Shown here: positions 11,352-22,361 of the stretch, piece after piece
How positions within the stretch are numbered: position 1 is the stretch's first letter
Layout: each line of letters begins with the position of its first letter
Assembly: GCF_048128805.1 (NCBI RefSeq)
Contig: NC_136006.1
Span: forward strand, 2,593,235 to 2,657,234
DNA from: Centroberyx gerrardi
Lineage: Eukaryota; Chordata; Actinopteri; Beryciformes; Berycidae
Length of the DNA: 64,000 nt
Direction: 5' to 3'
Notes under the pieces: model-generated
What the model was told of the DNA's origin: nothing
What the model saw: only the letters and a program-made list of their open reading frames with translations
Databases searched by the model: none
Position numbers and translations under genes: made by a program

Positions 11352-11580
11352 GTTAAGCTTAACACCTTCTATGCTCGCTTTGAGGCCCTCAACAGTGAGC
11401 CACCCAGGAGGTTCACTACCACCCCCAGCACACAAGAACCACCACTGTCAGTGTCCTATGCTGACGTGTGCAAAACCCTGCAGAGGATTAACCCACGCAA
11501 GGCTGCAGGACCGGACAACATACCTGGGCGGGCCCTAAAGGTATGCGCCACAGCACTGGCGGATGTTGCCACCATTTACA
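11352..11580 (+). mobile_element. LINE reverse transcriptase fragment
   Basis: About 75 codons read as the region just upstream of and into a LINE reverse transcriptase: LNTFYARFEALNSEPP, then VCKTLQRINPRKAAGPDNIP (RKAAGPD is the conserved fish LINE motif) and ALKVCATALADV. It breaks off abruptly on both sides. The family differs from the L2-like pieces elsewhere in the window. Confidence 0.75.
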
Positions 11581-11753
11581 ATAGTTGAAGAGATGTATTT
11601 GAGGGCACCAGAGCTGTGAAAAAGAAAAACAGATCCAATATTTCCTTTACATTTGTTTAGCTGCAATAACCACCTCCAGCTACCAAAATGCAAATACAGT
11701 GACAACTGCAAAGATGCCCCCACATCTAGACAAATGTCCAATGACAATCATCT

Positions 11754-12210
11754 GGGGCCTCATTTATAAAACTGCATAGATTCCACACTAAAAGGTTATG
11801 GATGTACAAAAGAGGAAAAGTGTGTATGGCAAAAAATAATCTGGGCCTTCATTTATCAATGTTGCATAGAAAATGTTTTAAATTGTCTTTTTTGAATTTT
11901 GAATGTTTGTATGGAAATTGATATTCGTCAAATGTGCATAAACATTGCTGTAAGTAATCTCCCTTGATAAATACCACATCTCCTAAACCACCATCATGCT
12001 TGTGCACAGCCACTCAACAAAGATAAACCCCTAATTAACCAAATCTGGTAACAACTTAACTTTAAATACTGGGGAAAACATCACTGATGTCTCCTTCACA
12101 CTTAACATGGCTCAGGCAAAGAGATGTGAAAGAATAAAATTTCTGATGCAGAAACTGAACTTTTGGTAACTGAGTTTGAGGCAAATCAAAAGTACTTTTT
12201 TACTTTTTTA
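11754..12210 (+). mobile_element. Harbinger-type element remnant with Myb/SANT-like gene start
   Basis: GGGGCCTCATTTATAAAA at 11754 is a typical terminal motif of a common fish PIF/Harbinger-type family, and a second similar start occurs at about 11841. At 12107 an ATG opens MAQAKRCERIKF, continued after a one-base shift by SDAETELLVTEFEANQK, which resembles the N-terminus of the Myb/SANT-like DNA-binding protein encoded by these elements. The rest of the gene is missing. Confidence 0.6.
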
Positions 12211-12589
12211 TTCTATCACCCTGACCCATTCAGAAGTGTATGACAACCACTGTTATATATTTGGGAAGTCAGCAGTTGTTTGGCAGGATATTCTGAAGCA
12301 GAAAACAGCCCCTTAGGCAAACAAGCTTTAAGGACATATACGTACATAATTAATTTGTATAAAACAAGAACACAAGTGAAGTAGGAATGTTTGCGCTCTT
12401 GACAAAAAGGCTTACCAAAAATGTAAGTCAGGTGCGTAGGATAAGGAAATAATCAGTGGGTTGAAGGAAGTAACCCGCACACTGACAAAAAATACAGAAG
12501 AGGCTCCTTACATTCAAAAAAAGGGAAAATATTTATTTACATAGTGCCCAACAAAAAAGTGGCAAAACTGCAGTGAACAAACAAAAGGT
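12211..12589. other. Intergenic, nothing recognised
   Basis: No gene or clear repeat could be assigned. Confidence 0.3.
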
Positions 12590-13473
12590 GAACGTTTCGG
12601 TCATCAGACCATCCTCAGCACCATACAAAGACTCACTATACCATGACCTATTTATAGACTCCTCTCCAGAATCAGTGTGAGCCAATCAGAGAAGTCAGTG
12701 GCAAACAAGGAGTGCCAGCAATCAGTCCATCACCAAGGCAGCTGAGGCCATAGGAAATCTATACAATCGCATGAATATAGGTATAATTTGACATGAGATT
12801 CCAGAAACACATTGCAGCATACCCAGACAGAGCCCTGCAAGAGGGGACATGAAAGTCACAAAAAGGTTACTGAAAAATTATTTTACAAAAAACAGGCAAG
12901 AGATAATTCTTCATTAAGACCATCCGGATGTAAAGTTTTCATGTAGAAAATCCATTTGCATTCTGACCTAAGTAACCTCTGTTCTATATTACCACCCCTG
13001 CGTGTCTTACTTATCTGCTGTATGACACAGAAGGAGAGGTTTGAGACAGAATGACCGCCATCATGAAAATGTTTGGCTATAGGAGATTTGACATCATTCC
13101 TGCCTATGGCACTTTTGTGTTTCTGTAATTCGCGTTTTCACAGGTCGAATAGTCTTACCTATTGTAGCCCACATGGGCATGAGATAAGGTAAATGACACC
13201 AGCAGACGTACACGTAACACATTGTTTTATGCTATATGTTTTAGAAGTAGTATGGCTGGTGAAAGTATTTGTTTTCTTTCTCACATGCCGTACATTTGCG
13301 GCATGGGAAGAAACCAAACGTCTCTGGGTACATGTAGAGGGGATGAAGGTGTCTGCACGCACAAGAAAATCTCTTACATTCTCAGACCTGTAATAGGAAA
13401 AGAGAGGACCGTCAGAGAAAAGTTTAAAGTATAAAACAAGGACAAAATTAATTTTCAATACTTGTTTTTTCAA
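12590..13473 (-). mobile_element. Penelope-like retroelement fossil with GIY-YIG nuclease
   Basis: The minus strand reads as the C-terminal end of a Penelope-like element. A reverse transcriptase tail (ENVRDFLVRAD) is followed by a GIY-YIG endonuclease (GVIYLISCPCG, then YVGKTIRPVKTRI, then AKHFHDGGHS). The closing segment TLHPDGLNEELSLACFL is typical of the family's end. The 3' part (about 12590-12640) contains GAACGTTTCGGTCATCAGACC, of the type found at the ends of such elements. The copy is 5' truncated and broken in a few places; it looks old. Confidence 0.75.
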
Positions 13474-13790
13474 GGAATCACATGCTAACTATACAAAACA
13501 AATGAACTGCATTCACAAATGAAAATTCAACATGACATAGATGTAAAAAAACACTTCTTCGCTCTCACTTCACACACTGTAATTATAATTATTTATTTCT
13601 ACTGTGAAGCTGGGCCTCCTTCCTGTCATGTCTGCAGTCAGATTGCAGCTATCTGTTGCTGTGACTGCCGGCGATAGCCTGCATCGGATAGCTAGCAAAT
13701 CACAGTATCTGGTCAGCTAACCATAACTGCCTTGTTAACATATCTGATTTTTACACCAGCTAATATATCCAGTAGAAGCTTGCATTAGTA
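13474..13790. other. Intergenic, nothing recognised
   Basis: Non-coding sequence between the Penelope fossil and a hAT insertion. No gene was recognised. Confidence 0.3.
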
Positions 13791-14015
13791 GTGGCTAGTA
13801 GGGGTGGGCGATATGGCCCTAAAGTAATATCACGATATTTCAGGTTATTTCTGCGATAACGATATTCTTGACGATATGACAAAATACTGAAAAATATTTT
13901 ATTATTAATTTCAAGAACATACAATTGCAACAAAATAAGTGTTATAGTTTTATATGTCAGCATAAACGTAACAGTTTGCCTTCAAATATTCAGTAAAAAC
14001 TAAACAAAAATGCTC

Positions 14016-14294
14016 TCAGTTATTTTGTCTGCTTGGTTTTGAACTCACAGTAGCTGTTGAGCTCTCCTCGTGGGATTTTTGGCTTTCCTCGTACTGAACC
14101 GGGTGCTTCTGCTTGAGGTGGTGAAATAAGTTTGATGTATTGCCCCCTTTTGTTGTTACAGTCTTCTTGCACTGCTTACATATTACCGTGGTTTGTTGTA
14201 CATCTGCTCTTTTGTAACCAAACCACTTCTGCACTACTGAAGTCGCTCCCTTTTTTGGAATTAACTCCTCCACCGTGGAGCCGCTTTCAGCCAT
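14016..14294 (-). CDS. BED zinc finger N-terminus of a hAT transposase (remnant)
   Basis: A 92-codon frame starts MAESGSTVEELIPKKG. A BED-type zinc finger follows: ICKQCKKTV, then the spaced histidines in LFHHLKQKHP, preceded by the aromatic WFGY. This is the DNA-binding head of a hAT transposase; the catalytic domain is absent because the element is internally deleted. It could at most make a DNA-binding fragment and is not considered a host gene. Confidence 0.7.
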   Translation of the reverse strand: MAESGSTVEELIPKKGATSVVQKWFGYKRADVQQTTVICKQCKKTVTTKGGNTSNLFHHLKQKHPVQYEESQKSHEESSTATVSSKPSRQNN

Positions 14295-14318
14295 GCTTGT
14301 TGTTGCTGTGCGTAAGTT

Positions 14319-15263
14319 CAGGCCTGGAATTAAGTCATTTTTAGGGCAAGGCCACTTTGGCCTTTGATAAATACAAATTTATTGGGGCATCACGGCCAAA
14401 ATGTAGGGCACCAAGGCCAAAACCAATGGTTATTAAAATCCTTTTTTCAGTCCTTTTTCCTCAACAAAATAAATATCCTAATAGAAAAATTAAGTGCTGC
14501 AGTGTGATACAGCACATATGTAAGATGGCTCAGACTGCAAAGTTAGTTACATGTCCAGTAACACACGATAACGTAAGTGTAACCCAGGTTATTTTCTGTA
14601 GCTACAAATTACAGATGTCCCCTAAACGCCTCACATGCAGACTATCGGTAGACGCTACAATTTACCAATGTTCCCTAAACGCCTCATATGCAGGCTACTG
14701 CTACTGATAGCGTTTTTGCTGCTCTCAACCCGGTTAGTTTTGCTATATTCTTCATTACAGCGGCTAATTACCCGCTGTACATTTAAACTTACACTAGTTC
14801 TGCTCAAGCACTCATAGCTCTCTCCTTCTTTTAGCGACTTTCTCACTAATCCCACAGTTGTTTACACGCTTTTCAGATCTGCTAGTTACTTAGCTTAGCA
14901 GTTAGCGATAGCTTAGCAGTTAGCGATAGCTTAGCAGTTAGCGATGGCTTCTCTCTCCCTCTCAGTTTAATTTATAATTAGCTGTTAATGTTTACGTTAA
15001 CGTTTAACATATTTGCGGGAGTGGGAGAAATCTCGCGCTACTGTTGATGTCCAGCGTGATGACGGAGACACTGGGAAACGTGAGTTTGTTTATTTGCTGC
15101 GTCGCATGTAGTTTTAAATGAGGAAATCAGCAACTTTCTTTTAAGGGCACAACAACAACGGCCAGTTCAAAACAGGGCATGCCAAACTGGCCGTGTGGAT
15201 AGTTACTTGTAGAAGGGGCATTACGGCCACACTCCGGGGCATCCACGGTATAATTCCTGTCCT
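14319..15263. mobile_element. hAT-like element nested in the 13799-15427 element
   Basis: The left end CAGGCCTGGAATT and the right end AATTCCTGTCCT are imperfect inverted repeats. Both are followed inward by sequence rich in GGCAAGGCC/GGCCTT motifs. The flanks GTAAGTT and GTAAATT resemble a target duplication with one mismatch. The same family occurs at 26711-27612, where the target duplication is perfect. No transposase was seen. Tandem TTAGCAGTTAGCGATAGC copies lie near 14894-14945. Confidence 0.7.
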
Positions 15264-15435
15264 GTAAATTACGCACGTAACGTACGTCATACCATTACGC
15301 AGCGTAACGGTGTGACATCACTACGTCAACAAGTCAGAATATTGCCATTATCACGATATGAATTTTTTTTATCATATTAAAAATTATACCGGTATTATCG
15401 TGAACGATACGATATGGCACACCCCTAGTGGCTAG

Positions 15436-16253
15436 TATTCGCATGTTAACATTGACATCGGTTGCTTTGCTAAATTAGCTTGCTGGCTAGTTGGCTAGGA
15501 AACAAAGCCAAAAAACAACTGATTATTTTGGCAAATGGAGCTGACTTGTCTCTAGCTATTGTACAACCCTAGCAGAGGCTAGGGCTCAAGTGTGTGTGGA
15601 TTATTTGCACATTTTGACAACTGTGATGGCTGACCAATCAAGATTGTCGTTCTGCCATTTTAGAACTGCATGTCAACAAGGGGAACAACTTCACTACAGA
15701 GACAATAGAAAAGTTGAGAGAAGCTATCCAAAATACATTTATTCATAGTGACATACTGACATTGTTACTACAGCAAGTGAAACAGTAAACATGTAACAAG
15801 CAGCAAATAAAAAGTGGTAAAAAATATGACTGGAATCATACATTGGTCAGGTTTTTAGAAAGGAGTTGGAGTTCCTGAGATGCATTTGCAGTCTTACTAG
15901 ATGGTAAACTACATCCCAGTAGAATCACACCACATGCATGCAGATGACTGACAACTTGATGAATGATACACATTGACACTCATGTTTAGGCCCAGTTGTA
16001 ACCTTGACTAATGTCAGCCCCTCTATCAAAAACACTGGGAATTTGAGAATTTAAAGAAACCATAAATCTGAAGGGGCAACAGTAATCCCTGTAAATAATA
16101 ATAATAATGAAAATAAGTGTAGAGTTTTGAATGAGAAGACTTAAGATCAACGTGATTTCTTACAGTATCTAAGAATATAGATATAAAAGAAGATAGCATA
16201 GTTATTATCAATAATCTGTCCATTTCATTTTCACACAGATGGCATTATTTTTC
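15436..16253. other. Intergenic, nothing recognised
   Basis: The right part is likely the 3' UTR of the minus-strand receptor ending at 16254. No other gene or clear repeat was seen. Confidence 0.35.
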
Positions 16254-17189
16254 TTATTTTTTATTCTGCAGAAAACCTTTGCCCACATCTCTAATTTTTG
16301 ATAAATTCAGGCCATACACAATGGGGCTTAAAAGAGGCTGACAAACCACAAGATACGCTGATAAGATCACACGCACAGTACCTGACAGATGATTTATGTC
16401 AAATACACTCTGACACATCTCAAAGAAACAGCCCATGGCAAAGTTTGTCACTGCAACAATGTGTGGCATGCAGGTGCTGACAGCTTTCTGCTTGGTCTCT
16501 TTGGAGGTTTTTAAACAAACAGTGACAACCTTGATGTAAGAGAATGAAAGGGGAATCAATGGGACAATGACACTCGCCACAGCAACAACTAAAATATAAA
16601 CATTATTAGCTGTTGAAACTGAACAGGATAGGGTATGTATCACATGGATGTCGCAATACACTTTGTTAATCAAATTCCTACAAAATCGTAAGCGGACAGT
16701 TAAGGAGTACGGGACTGTAAAAAGAAGAACTGAGTACACCCACACTAGCAGAAGCAAAACACATACTCTTCCTGAAGTCATTATAACATGGTACTGTAGA
16801 GGATAACAGATAGAGACATATCTGTCGTATGCCATGACTGCTAAATTAGAGTATTCAGCTATAACATAAGTATAAAGACAAAATAATTGCAGGAAGCAGT
16901 AAATAAATGGCACTTCATGAGTATCTGACAACATTTGTGACAATAGGCAAGTAAATATAGCTGTGCTGCCGTATAATTCATTAACAAACAAACTACAGAG
17001 AAACACGTACATCGGTTCATGCAGAGTTCTCTCTACATATATCACCACAATAAGGCCTGTGTTTGCCACAACTATTGTGATGTATGACAAAAATATGATG
17101 GTGAAATACAAGTATTTTAGGTGTCCGAGATTACCATAAGCAGCAAGAATAAATGAAACAATCTGTGTTGAGTTAGTTGAGTTATCCAT
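16254..17189 (-). CDS. Olfactory receptor, fish type, 311 aa
   Basis: Intact odorant receptor. The start was placed at MDNSTNSTQIVSF, which carries two sequons (N3, N6) and matches the N-termini of its neighbours. An in-frame ATG seven codons upstream exists, but TTTCTTTGCAG just before this start looks like a splice acceptor, which favours the shorter form. RTLHEPMYVFLC marks loop 1/TM2 and MAYDRYVSICYPLQYH starts at 119. The usual YCNLA before it is YSNLA, so one cysteine is lost. FCRNLINKVYCDIH lies in loop 2, TSKETKQKAVSTC in loop 3, and PLLSPIVYGLNLSKIR in TM7. It heads a run of three minus-strand receptors. The membrane GPCR role is as for the family; the ligand is unknown. Confidence 0.95.
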   Translation of the reverse strand: MDNSTNSTQIVSFILAAYGNLGHLKYLYFTIIFLSYITIVVANTGLIVVIYVERTLHEPMYVFLCSLFVNELYGSTAIFTCLLSQMLSDTHEVPFIYCFLQLFCLYTYVIAEYSNLAVMAYDRYVSICYPLQYHVIMTSGRVCVLLLLVWVYSVLLFTVPYSLTVRLRFCRNLINKVYCDIHVIHTLSCSVSTANNVYILVVAVASVIVPLIPLSFSYIKVVTVCLKTSKETKQKAVSTCMPHIVAVTNFAMGCFFEMCQSVFDINHLSGTVRVILSAYLVVCQPLLSPIVYGLNLSKIRDVGKGFLQNKK

Positions 17190-17622
17190 TCTTCCTGCAA
17201 AGAAATACACAGTGCTATTTTGACAAATTAATTACACAGCTAGTAAGGAGGGAAGCTATCTCAGCAAACAGAGACAGGCCTTGACATTGGTATTGCTGAA
17301 AAACAAGCAGTTATTTTCAATCCGTGCCCGCACCCAATCTAGAATGATTCCAATAGGTCATCCAGATCAATCTGTTTAAATCGGAAATGTGCTGCTGTTC
17401 TTTGCTACGACAGTAGCATAGGAAATGTCACAACCAGAATGCTTGTGTAAAGCTCATTAAAGCCCCAGTATTTGGAATTTATACAAGCCTAACTTCCATT
17501 CTCACATGCTGTATACTCAACAAACTTCTATTTGAGTCCTTTACAATTAAACTGGACTATATGTGCAAGTCTTGTGTCAAACTTGACCATGCGCATCAGC
17601 CTAAAGGAGAACCATTGCTGCA
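17190..17622 (-). other. Presumed 5' intron/UTR of the OR at 16254-17189
   Basis: No coding signal. The stretch lies between the start codon and the putative promoter on the minus strand, and the acceptor-like TTTCTTTGCAG lies at its proximal end. Confidence 0.4.
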
Positions 17623-17681
17623 CCCCCCCCCCCCCCCCCCCCCTGCACTGAGCCAACATTTATGCTAGTCTGTTGGTAATC
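17623..17681 (-). promoter_or_regulatory. Putative, diverged core promoter of OR gene 16254-17189
   Basis: Read on the minus strand: GATTACC (17681-17675), ten bases, then CATAAATG in place of TATAAAAG (from 17664). GGCTCAGT has its A at 17649, followed by a run of more than 20 G (17643 downward). The box-to-TATA distance is conserved, but the TATA-to-initiator distance is 15 instead of 33 and the TATA is degenerate. This is the weakest member of the promoter set. Confidence 0.45.
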
Positions 17682-17780
17682 AAACAACATCCTGAGAATC
17701 AGGATGACGTCTTGTAACACAAGGCTTGGGATCAGATCAAGGGAGAACATCACATTCTCCATTGTGTATGTGTATTTGTA

Positions 17781-17816
<36 letters not shown>

Positions 17817-17840
17817 TGTGTGTGTGTGTGTGTGTGTGTG
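17781..17840. repeat. (GA)n(GT)n microsatellite
   Basis: A run of GA followed by a run of GT dinucleotides, about 60 bases. Confidence 0.9.
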
Positions 17841-18280
17841 GCTATAGCCCTATTTTTAAATACATTTGCGCAGGATAATGAAATTCCCTGAAATCACTGA
17901 GATTCTCTGGTTGTCCATGTGCTTGTCTTCAACCTCCCTAAAACTCCCATGTAACCTCCCTCCTATCCACACTGCACTGGGTTCACTGTTCAATAGGTGT
18001 TAGCCTACAAGGTGACCAAGCACCCCCATTCCTCCAGACCATGATTCAACCCTCCACTCCGGCCCACGGGGGCTTTGGGCTTTGCCACTACTGGTCGACT
18101 GTCCCTCCCTTCTCTGCAACAACCTGGCCATCTCTCTGCCCGGTCCCCACTCTTCTCCCTCTTGGCCCCCCCAGTGGTGGAATGATCTTCCCACCTCTGT
18201 CAAAACTGTACTCCCCATTTTCTGTCACAGGCTGAAAACCCATCTCTTCAGGCCCAAGCCCCTTAACCTCCAGCCGTCCG
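17841..18280 (+). other. Possible LINE-like 3' tail remnant
   Basis: Around 18090-18270 the plus strand reads QWWNDLPTSVKT followed by CHRLKTHLFRPK. This resembles the WNDLP...LKTHLF tail of fish non-LTR elements. The surrounding sequence is too degraded to assign. No host gene was recognised. Confidence 0.4.
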
Positions 18281-18990
18281 CGGATGTAACGGTATGAAAT
18301 TTCACAGTACGGTACGGTATCTACTAAAATACCACGGTATACGGTATTTCACGGTATTCTTTTTTTTCCCCCTTTTAATTAAACGTACTATGGCCCATCA
18401 AAAAAACAAACAAGTATTTTGCTTTGAAGAAAAATATTGCTTTATTGAACTGAAACGTGTGTGCGTGCCTGTGCGTGTGTGTGTGTCTGTGTGTATTTAA
18501 CTGAAACTCTCATGCATTAGCATTGTAACATTTACATAAAAATATTTAACGTAAGGGTCCTCCTGCTGCGTGAGTAGTGAGATAATGTTAATGTTCTAGC
18601 GCCCTGCAGTGCAACATCGGATAGTTTATTTTGCATTAAAGACGGAAAATACACTGTTCCACCTGGTTGGAACGTCCATAATGAGTTTGTGCTCTGGCAA
18701 CTGTAGCAGGGTCTATTTAGAAGCCAACACAGCGGTCGCTGTAGACCTCCTGTGAAAGAACGCTGCCACTCGTCTCACCCAAAGTATTGCCATACTGTTG
18801 ACTTAAACGCAGATGGAGCATCCTCAATTAAAATATCCTTGTTTGTCCGCCATGTCTGCCACATGGCCTCGCGGTTTTGCATTGCAAAGTGTTTGCTGTT
18901 CAAACTGTAATGGGTGGAGAAGGAGAAGGACATTGTGATGTTTTTACATAGCAAATTATCGTACTACGATATATCGTCCCATCCCTAATG
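18281..18990. mobile_element. Degraded hAT-like DNA element
   Basis: The left side has GGATGTAACGGTATGAAATT followed by repeated ACGGTAT motifs, and the right side has GATATATCGTCCCATCCCT. These are the kind of ends found on common non-autonomous fish hAT elements. A clear target duplication was not found, so the limits are approximate. A GT-rich stretch lies at 18456-18495. Confidence 0.4.
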
Positions 18991-19073
18991 TTAGTCATTT
19001 CAGTTACAAAGATGTATCATGTGAAAATGACAATAACATGTCTGTCTAAAAGTTAAATTCACTTGAACACATT

Positions 19074-20607
19074 GGGCCTCATGCAAGAACCACTCGTATA
19101 AACAGATTCGTTCTTAAGTCACTCGTACGACCGATTTAATACATTTTTTCGTATTTAGAATTTTCTCTTAGGAACAAACAACATTTACGAGTGGTCCAGC
19201 CCTGTCGCATGAGTCATGTACAATTAACCTGCCGTTCTCCAATGTAAAAAAAGCCAAAAAAACTTTGTAGTTCACTAATGGATTGTATCTCTTTCATTAC
19301 TTTCTATATATAAATTACACTTCATAATGTATAATCATGTTGAGATTATCCTGGTTATAGTCACAGGAAAAAATAGCAAGGGAGCACTGTTGGCTTTTTC
19401 AAAAGAAGGTAGTGTGTAATTTATTTTACCAGAGCTGCATAAAACTCAAAAATATCCCTGCGGGTTAGTATAAATGTGCTCAGTACAAAGAGAAAACAAA
19501 AAACACTAATAATTACCAGGTCATTTGACACTCAGGCAAAAAGGCAAGTTTTGATTGTATTGGGGAAAATACATTATAGAGGGAGATGAATCGGATTTCT
19601 AGGCTATATGTCTATTTTACTTTATGTGGTTAAGTGTAAGTGAATCTAAATTTTAAAAAGAGAAATGGTTTTTGGTCTTGCATCTATGCACAGGCCTATT
19701 ATCATCACATGCTGCAGCAGGTTGAGGTACTTCATGCAAGTCGCTGTCCAGGGCGACATCCTCCACTGAACACCTGACAGCCATATCGCCAATTATGGCA
19801 GGTATAGGCCTATTCTTTCATCGGTCTGTGTAACGGAGACTTCTTCTTGGCCCCCTCCTGTTGCGGTCATGGATCGCCTTGCTTTTTGTATCTAATTTCA
19901 TGTCAAGCCATTTTGTCCTAACGAAAAATCACTGTAATATAATTAATAGTAATAGTAATATAATATTCCTATAATACTCCGATACGGACTTATAGTGTCT
20001 GTGGTACTCAATAGTGAGTTTATAGTGACCTTATGGTATTTTTGTCTTCTTCCTGAATTTCTCCAAGGGGATTAATAAAGTGCTATCTTATCTTATCTTA
20101 GTATCACTATAATATTCCTATAGGGAATTATTGTTGTGATATTTATTTAGTATTTGTCTAAAATGTAGGCTATAGGAATACTAGTTGTTTTTTTTGTAAG
20201 GGAACACACAACAGACAAGTAATTTTTCCCATTCCTTGTCTTTAGCAGGGCCTTTGATTCCACTATTGACGCTATTAAATATGATATGCTTTCGTTGACT
20301 TATTTCTGATAGCAGGACTTCAATCTCAGGGCTGGTAGAATTCTTCTTAGTCTTCCATATAATTTTTATGAATGAAGCTTCCCGATAAATAACCTTATAT
20401 AGGTTATTGGGCCGTCAATTATGCTAATTCACAATTCTCGTGAACGCGCGTTCTTTTAGAACAGGTGCCATTCATCATGTTTACGCAGGTCATTCTGAAG
20501 ATACAAGCGTTTGGTGAATCTGACGTGGCACACTCGTACGAGTCCACCTCACAAAAAAAGTAAGAGAAATTTAAGATAAGAATACAAATTCTTTTTGCAT
20601 GAGGTCC
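19074..20607. mobile_element. Non-autonomous TIR element (GGGCCTCATGCAAGAA ends)
   Basis: The left end GGGCCTCATGCAAGAA and the right end TTTTTGCATGAGGTCC are inverted repeats with few mismatches. ATT flanks both ends (19071-19073 and 20608-20610), a candidate 3-bp target duplication in the PIF/Harbinger style. Inside, near 20050-20100, GGATTAATAAAGTGC followed by TCTTA repeats looks like a LINE 3' tail that had inserted. No transposase was recognised. Confidence 0.7.
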
Positions 20608-21093
20608 ATTGTTTTATCACTCACAGACTGTCTAGTTTCTTCTTGTCTGCACTTGATTGTGCGATTGTGTAATGTCGCCCAGCTTGCCAGTCGGGTGGAG
20701 TTTTCCATTTTTAAGCACTGTGATTGGCTCGAAGGTCCAAACACCACCCAGTCAGAAATCTTTAGTGAAAAAACAAACCAAACCAGTTGTTTAAGTACTA
20801 TGATTTTATTATTGTTAAACACAGGTATCTCATTTGTCCTGTTACCATAAGCAACCAGCAAACAATGAAAAATAACTGAACAAAATATTATGATCACCCC
20901 TCTTTTTTATGGAGATTTCATGTGTTAAATCCACTTCAGTCATGAAAAATAAATGCAAATTTAGGGGAGGAGAAAGATTAAAGAAATCTTGCGGCAAGTG
21001 AGACATGGATTATGAGAAAAGGTGGTGCAACTCAATATTAATAAGGTGGCCCTAATATTTTGGACACTCTGTTTGGAAAAGTTTGCCCCTCTT
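20608..21093. other. Intergenic, nothing recognised
   Basis: The stretch contains a 108-codon minus-strand frame without family resemblance. Probably partly the 3' UTR of the receptor ending at 21094. Confidence 0.3.
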
Positions 21094-22008
21094 TCACTTT
21101 TTGAAGCACAACTTTTTGCATACATTTTTAATTTTTGTTATTTTGAGTCCATATATAATTGGACTTAAAAAGGGCTGACAGATTAAAAGATACACTGACA
21201 AAATAACACGCACTGGACTTGGAACCTGAGTCATCTCAAACTTAGTTTGGAGTACCTCAAAGAAACAGGCAATGACAAAGTTTGTCAGACAAACAATGTG
21301 TGGAGTACAAGTCCTGAGGGCTTTCTGTCTGGACTCTTTGGAGGTTCTTAAACAAACAGCTAATATCTTGATGTAAGAGAATAAAATGGGGATCAAAGGG
21401 ACGGTAAAAGTCACAAAGCCACCAACTAGAGTGAATGTACTGTTAACTGCTGAAATTGAACAGGCCATTTTGTTAGGATCACAAAAGACTTTGTCAATTA
21501 GGTTCCCACAAAATTTAAAATGAACAACAATAAACATAGTAACAGTAGATTTCATGAAAGAATATACCCACACTAGTAGAAGTATTGCATACACTTTTCC
21601 TGTGGTCATAATGATACTGTAGTGTAGCGGATAGCAGATAGAGACATATCTGTCATATGCCATGGCTGCTAAACTACAGTATTCAACAGATCCATACATA
21701 TATAGACAAAATAACTGAAGTAAACAAAAGATGAAAGACACCTCATGAGTCTCTGAAAACATATGTGTTATAAGGCAAGGAAAAATAACTGTGCTGCCAT
21801 ATAATTCATTAACAAACAAACCACAGAGAAACAGATACATGGGTTCATGCAGAGTTCTCTCACCACAAATGACCCCAATAAGCAAGATGTTGGCACAAAT
21901 AATTGACAAGTATGATGAGATTAATATGGTGAAAAACAGGTACCTCATGTGTCCAATGTTACCATAGGCAGTGAGCACAAATGACACAATCTGTGTGGAG
22001 TTCTCCAT
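21094..22008 (-). CDS. Olfactory receptor, fish type, 304 aa, short loop 2
   Basis: Intact odorant receptor starting MENSTQIVSFVLTAYGN (sequon N3). RTLHEPMYLFLCGLFVNE marks loop 1/TM2, EYCSLAAMAYDRYVSICYPL contains the TM3 signature (MAYDRY at 116) and FSYIKILAVCLRTSKESR spans TM5/loop 3. PFLSPIIYGLKITKIK marks TM7. In extracellular loop 2 the stretch between FCD and ACS is PNKM, whereas sister genes have seven residues there, so three residues are missing from the loop that caps the odorant pocket. The cysteines are kept. The C-terminus is very short (VCKKLCFKK). It is in the same orientation as its neighbours at 16254 and 25163. Confidence 0.95.
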   Translation of the reverse strand: MENSTQIVSFVLTAYGNIGHMRYLFFTILISSYLSIICANILLIGVICGERTLHEPMYLFLCGLFVNELYGSTVIFPCLITHMFSETHEVSFIFCLLQLFCLYMYGSVEYCSLAAMAYDRYVSICYPLHYSIIMTTGKVYAILLLVWVYSFMKSTVTMFIVVHFKFCGNLIDKVFCDPNKMACSISAVNSTFTLVGGFVTFTVPLIPILFSYIKILAVCLRTSKESRQKALRTCTPHIVCLTNFVIACFFEVLQTKFEMTQVPSPVRVILSVYLLICQPFLSPIIYGLKITKIKNVCKKLCFKK

Positions 22009-22361
22009 TTTTTTCTACATAAAACTATGAGCATTACTCTTTACAAAAATGGCAGCTACTAGATTTCAACATTCAAAGCAAGTTAATATAAATATAGCCT
22101 GATTGATATAATAGCATTTTCACCAATCTTACTAAAATCAGAGCATGCTGGTTCGTAAGACATACAAATTCAAAGTGACATAGAATAGGAATTTCCTGTC
22201 TTATTGGATTTAGCCTGCTCTCACCCAATTCTACACATACTATACAGTGTACAAATACCCATGAGTATTGTGGATAGGAATTAAAAAAAGCAAAGGCACT
22301 GTTGTAAAATTCTATTTTCTATTGCGTGATTAGTATTAGTATAAACTTGACCTTAGCCTAT
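22009..22361 (-). other. Presumed 5' intron/UTR of the OR at 21094-22008
   Basis: Non-coding AT-rich sequence between the start codon and the putative promoter/first exon on the minus strand. Confidence 0.4.

Larger units (their letters stand above)
13799..15427 (-). mobile_element. Non-autonomous hAT element with 8-bp target duplication
   Basis: The ends are imperfect terminal inverted repeats: TAGGGGTGGGCGATATGGC on the left and GATATGGCACACCCCTA on the right. The flanking 8-mers GTGGCTAG (13791-13798 and 15428-15435) are a perfect target duplication, the hallmark of hAT insertion. The element keeps only the BED-finger start of its transposase (14016-14294, minus). A second hAT-like element (about 14319-15263) has inserted inside it. 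It needs a transposase in trans to move. Confidence 0.93.

Noticed and set aside
14357-14707. 116-codon plus-strand frame
   Set aside because: It falls inside the nested hAT-like element and resembles no protein family.
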